From Vibrio coralliilyticus (lineage in GTDB: Bacteria > Pseudomonadota > Gammaproteobacteria > Enterobacterales > Vibrionaceae), in contig NZ_CP024627.1 of the NCBI RefSeq assembly GCF_024449095.1, positions 1,860,001-1,924,000 on the forward strand: 64,000 bases of DNA, given 5' to 3'. The notes below the pieces were generated by a model. That model made no database searches. It was not told the DNA's origin and saw only the letters and a list, made by a program, of their open reading frames with translations. Positions 62,126-64,000 of this stretch are shown one piece after another. The first letter of the stretch is position 1; each line of letters starts with the position of its first letter. The translations under genes were made by a program, and so were the position numbers.

Positions 62126-62875
62126 ATGACTAATTTCAAATATATGCTGGCCCAGCCTGCCTTACTCGGAACCTTTGTTAAAACCCCTCACCCCCACATT
62201 ATTGAAGTGCTGGCACTGTCTGAATTGTCCTTCATCATTCTCGATGCCGAACACGCTCCGTTTGACCGTCAGTCTCTCGACCTGTGTGTCCTTGCTGCTC
62301 GTGCCAATCAATTACCCTGTCTGGTTCGGGTTCAAAACAGCCAGCCGGCCACCATTCTTAATGCTTTGGATTGTGGTGCGACAGGTGTTCAGATCCCACA
62401 TGTCTGCAATGCAGAACAGGCAGAGAAAATCGTTAAGACATGCCACTACGGTAAAGGGGGACGCGGCTATGCGGGCTCCAGCCGCGCTGCAAGCTACGCA
62501 ACCAAACCTATGGCTCAACACCTAGCTGACAGTAAAGCGAATACTGTGGTCGTGGCTCAGATAGAAGATCCCGAAGGTGTCGACAATGTGGAAGCCATCG
62601 CTCAAGTTGATGGTATTGATGCCCTGTTTATTGGTCAGGTCGACCTCACCGTGGCGTATGGCGCTAAAAGCGTAAATGACGATCAGGTGCGACAAGCAAG
62701 CATCAAAATTATTGAAGCCGCCAAAGCCTGTGGCAAACCCGTCGGTATGTTCGTTGCCACAGCGCAGCAAGCAAAAGACTGGAGCGAGCTTGGTGTTAAT
62801 TTCTTTGGCGTCGGGTCAGAGCACAAAATGATCATCGATGGCTTCAGGCAAGAAAGAAGTGTGATGAATTCCTGA
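62126..62875 (+). CDS. HpcH/HpaI-family class II aldolase
   Basis: From ATG 62126 the protein has 249 residues, with TGGAG eight bases upstream; an upstream TTG in the same frame is less likely. Family landmarks are LDAEHAPFD (catalytic acid), CLVRVQ (Arg), DCGATGVQIPHV, VAQIEDPEG (metal Glu) and IGQVDL (metal Asp). Such enzymes split 2-keto-3-deoxy acids or 2,4-dihydroxy acids to pyruvate and an aldehyde. It is divergent from the HisD-like gene and adjacent to the LacI regulator. Confidence 0.88.
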   Translation: MTNFKYMLAQPALLGTFVKTPHPHIIEVLALSELSFIILDAEHAPFDRQSLDLCVLAARANQLPCLVRVQNSQPATILNALDCGATGVQIPHVCNAEQAEKIVKTCHYGKGGRGYAGSSRAASYATKPMAQHLADSKANTVVVAQIEDPEGVDNVEAIAQVDGIDALFIGQVDLTVAYGAKSVNDDQVRQASIKIIEAAKACGKPVGMFVATAQQAKDWSELGVNFFGVGSEHKMIIDGFRQERSVMNS

Positions 62876-62987
62876 GTTTTATCCGATATTTAATCTCTAT
62901 CAATGCTCAACGCTAGACAGGGAAATCCCCTACCCCATACACTCTGTCAGATAAAGGGTCAGCAAACCCACGGAAAGGAGTATCACC

Positions 62988-63983
62988 ATTAAAGCGAAAG
63001 TAACTTCGATAGACGTCGCGAAAATGCTCGGCGTCTCTCAGTCGACCGTATCACGAGCGTTCAGCCCGACCGCTAGCATCAGCGAGAAGAAACGTAAGAT
63101 GGTGATGGATGCCGCCGCTAAGCTCGGTTATACACCCAACGCCATTGCTCGTAGCCTGATCTCAAATCGTTCTGGCCTTGTCGCTATTGCGTTAGACAGT
63201 GAGTCAAACCCGATGTATGACCTGCAATCACGTGCACTAGCGATGGAAATCCAGAAACGTGGCGGCCAGGTGGTTCTGTGTCCAATTGACAAAGACGACC
63301 TTGATCTGGCGATTTCCCGTGCGATTGAGTATCAGGTTGATGGCCTGATCATCGCCACCAGCCGTCTGACTTCACGCGCTTTTGCCCAGTGCGAAAAATT
63401 TGGTGTTCACCTGAGTCTTATCAACCGTTATACCAATGGCATCAATGCTAACTGTGCCGGTGTCGATAACCGCCAGGCAGGCCAAGATGCAGCCGAGTAT
63501 CTGGTGAAAAAAGGCTACAAACAACTGGCGTATGTCAGTGGCGATTCAGGTTCAATGACCAGCGAAGAGCGCTGGCTTGGCTTCTCATCAAAGCTCAAAG
63601 AGTTAGGTGTTCCAACCCCTGTATTTATTCAAGCAAAATACTGCTTTGATGCAGGGATGGAGGCCGCAGCAGAGATTCAGGCACATACGGTGAAACCGGA
63701 AGCGATCTTCTGTGCCAATGACATCATCGCTCTTGGGTTGATGGATGGACTAAGAAAAGCAGGCGCTTCAATACCGGAAGATTATGCGGTGATGGGCGTC
63801 GATAACATCCCTATGGCTGGCTGGCCCGCTTACGACTTAACCACCGTCGCTCAGCCTGTCGATAAAATAGTACGTCGCGCAGTCGAAGATTTGATGGCGC
63901 GTATCAATGACAATGCCGATGCTTCGGGTGAGTATCTTCTGGAGCAAGGCAGGCTAATTGAACGTAGCAGTACCACCCGATAA
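62988..63983 (+). CDS. LacI-family regulator with apparent ATT start codon
   Basis: The complete helix-turn-helix (VTSIDVAKMLGVSQSTVSRAF) requires a start before 63024. The Shine-Dalgarno GGAAAGGAG (62972-62980) lies seven bases before ATT AAA GCG AAA, where a normal M-K start would be. No ATG, GTG or TTG occurs in frame between this and an upstream stop at 62952. The product is 331 residues with a periplasmic-binding-type effector domain (SGLVAIALDSESNPMYD ... YVSGDSGSMTSEERW). It probably controls the adjacent aldolase and HisD-like genes. Low expression is expected with AUU initiation. Confidence 0.82.
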   Translation: MKAKVTSIDVAKMLGVSQSTVSRAFSPTASISEKKRKMVMDAAAKLGYTPNAIARSLISNRSGLVAIALDSESNPMYDLQSRALAMEIQKRGGQVVLCPIDKDDLDLAISRAIEYQVDGLIIATSRLTSRAFAQCEKFGVHLSLINRYTNGINANCAGVDNRQAGQDAAEYLVKKGYKQLAYVSGDSGSMTSEERWLGFSSKLKELGVPTPVFIQAKYCFDAGMEAAAEIQAHTVKPEAIFCANDIIALGLMDGLRKAGASIPEDYAVMGVDNIPMAGWPAYDLTTVAQPVDKIVRRAVEDLMARINDNADASGEYLLEQGRLIERSSTTR

Positions 63984-64000
63984 TAAATTCATCACATCTT

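Noticed and set aside
1..64000. tRNA or rRNA genes, CRISPR arrays, insertion sequences, prophage genes
   Set aside because: None was recognised on either strand by eye; no transposase frame, no regular spaced repeats and no cloverleaf pattern were seen.

Overview
The window looks like a chromosome segment of a marine Vibrio (Vibrionaceae). This rests on gene content read by eye, not on a database search. Supporting features are a Vibrio-type integron integrase, ToxR-like membrane-anchored winged-helix regulators paired with small membrane partners, a tandem glycine riboswitch in front of an AgcS symporter as in V. cholerae, an FMN riboswitch with ribB, short-form L25, a LexA-controlled umuDC, and generally moderate GC.

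Layout. 0-5 kb: the 3' end of a zinc-ribbon (probably helicase) gene, a PepSY/response-regulator/sensor-kinase operon, a DUF481 outer-membrane protein and a DUF1460 amidase-like enzyme. 4.9-11.7 kb: a minus-strand operon MFP-RND-ToxR-like regulator-small partner, with a second paralogous regulator/partner pair just upstream. 11.8-16.8 kb: GT2 glycosyltransferase, rplY, SOS-regulated umuDC, and a second tryptophanyl-tRNA synthetase with an elaborate leader. 17-21.7 kb: a b561/ethylbenzene-dehydrogenase-type haem protein, a DUF1566 protein and a frameshifted phosphoesterase. 21.7-29.8 kb: flavoprotein and VOC genes, RFN riboswitch-ribB with a deleted ribE remnant, a lipoprotein, a periplasmic binding protein, and LysR-emrAB. 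29.8-37.2 kb: a run of single small genes, all on the minus strand (tautomerase, Nudix, deformylase, GNAT, broken MmcQ, LamB-like porin, lipocalin, YjdM, VOC), ending at an intact integron integrase with no recognisable attC array. 38.4-49.5 kb: c-di-GMP enzyme, small membrane proteins, YggL, a secreted beta-propeller protein in an AT-rich patch, riboswitch-controlled AgcS, LysE, M32 carboxypeptidase and a ThiE-like protein.

49.6-64 kb holds what appears to be one catabolic locus. It contains a DUF3726 protein, an unknown 582-aa protein, a BCCT transporter, a renal-dipeptidase-family enzyme, an aldehyde dehydrogenase, RidA, a LysR regulator, an alpha/beta hydrolase, a bicupin, an SDR, a HisD-like dehydrogenase, an HpcH/HpaI aldolase and a LacI regulator. 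The set suggests uptake and stepwise oxidation of a betaine-like or sulfonate/sugar-acid-like compound, but the substrate cannot be read from the sequence.

The most notable observations are: the trpS leader, with a 19-codon peptide ending Tyr-Trp-stop followed by hairpins, the last of which hides the Shine-Dalgarno; the two ToxR-like pairs with the same 8-bp gene overlap around an efflux pump; the orphan catabolic locus; and several small lesions (an internally deleted ribE, two frameshifts, a 48-bp in-frame duplication in the BCCT gene, and a LacI gene whose only well-placed start is ATT).
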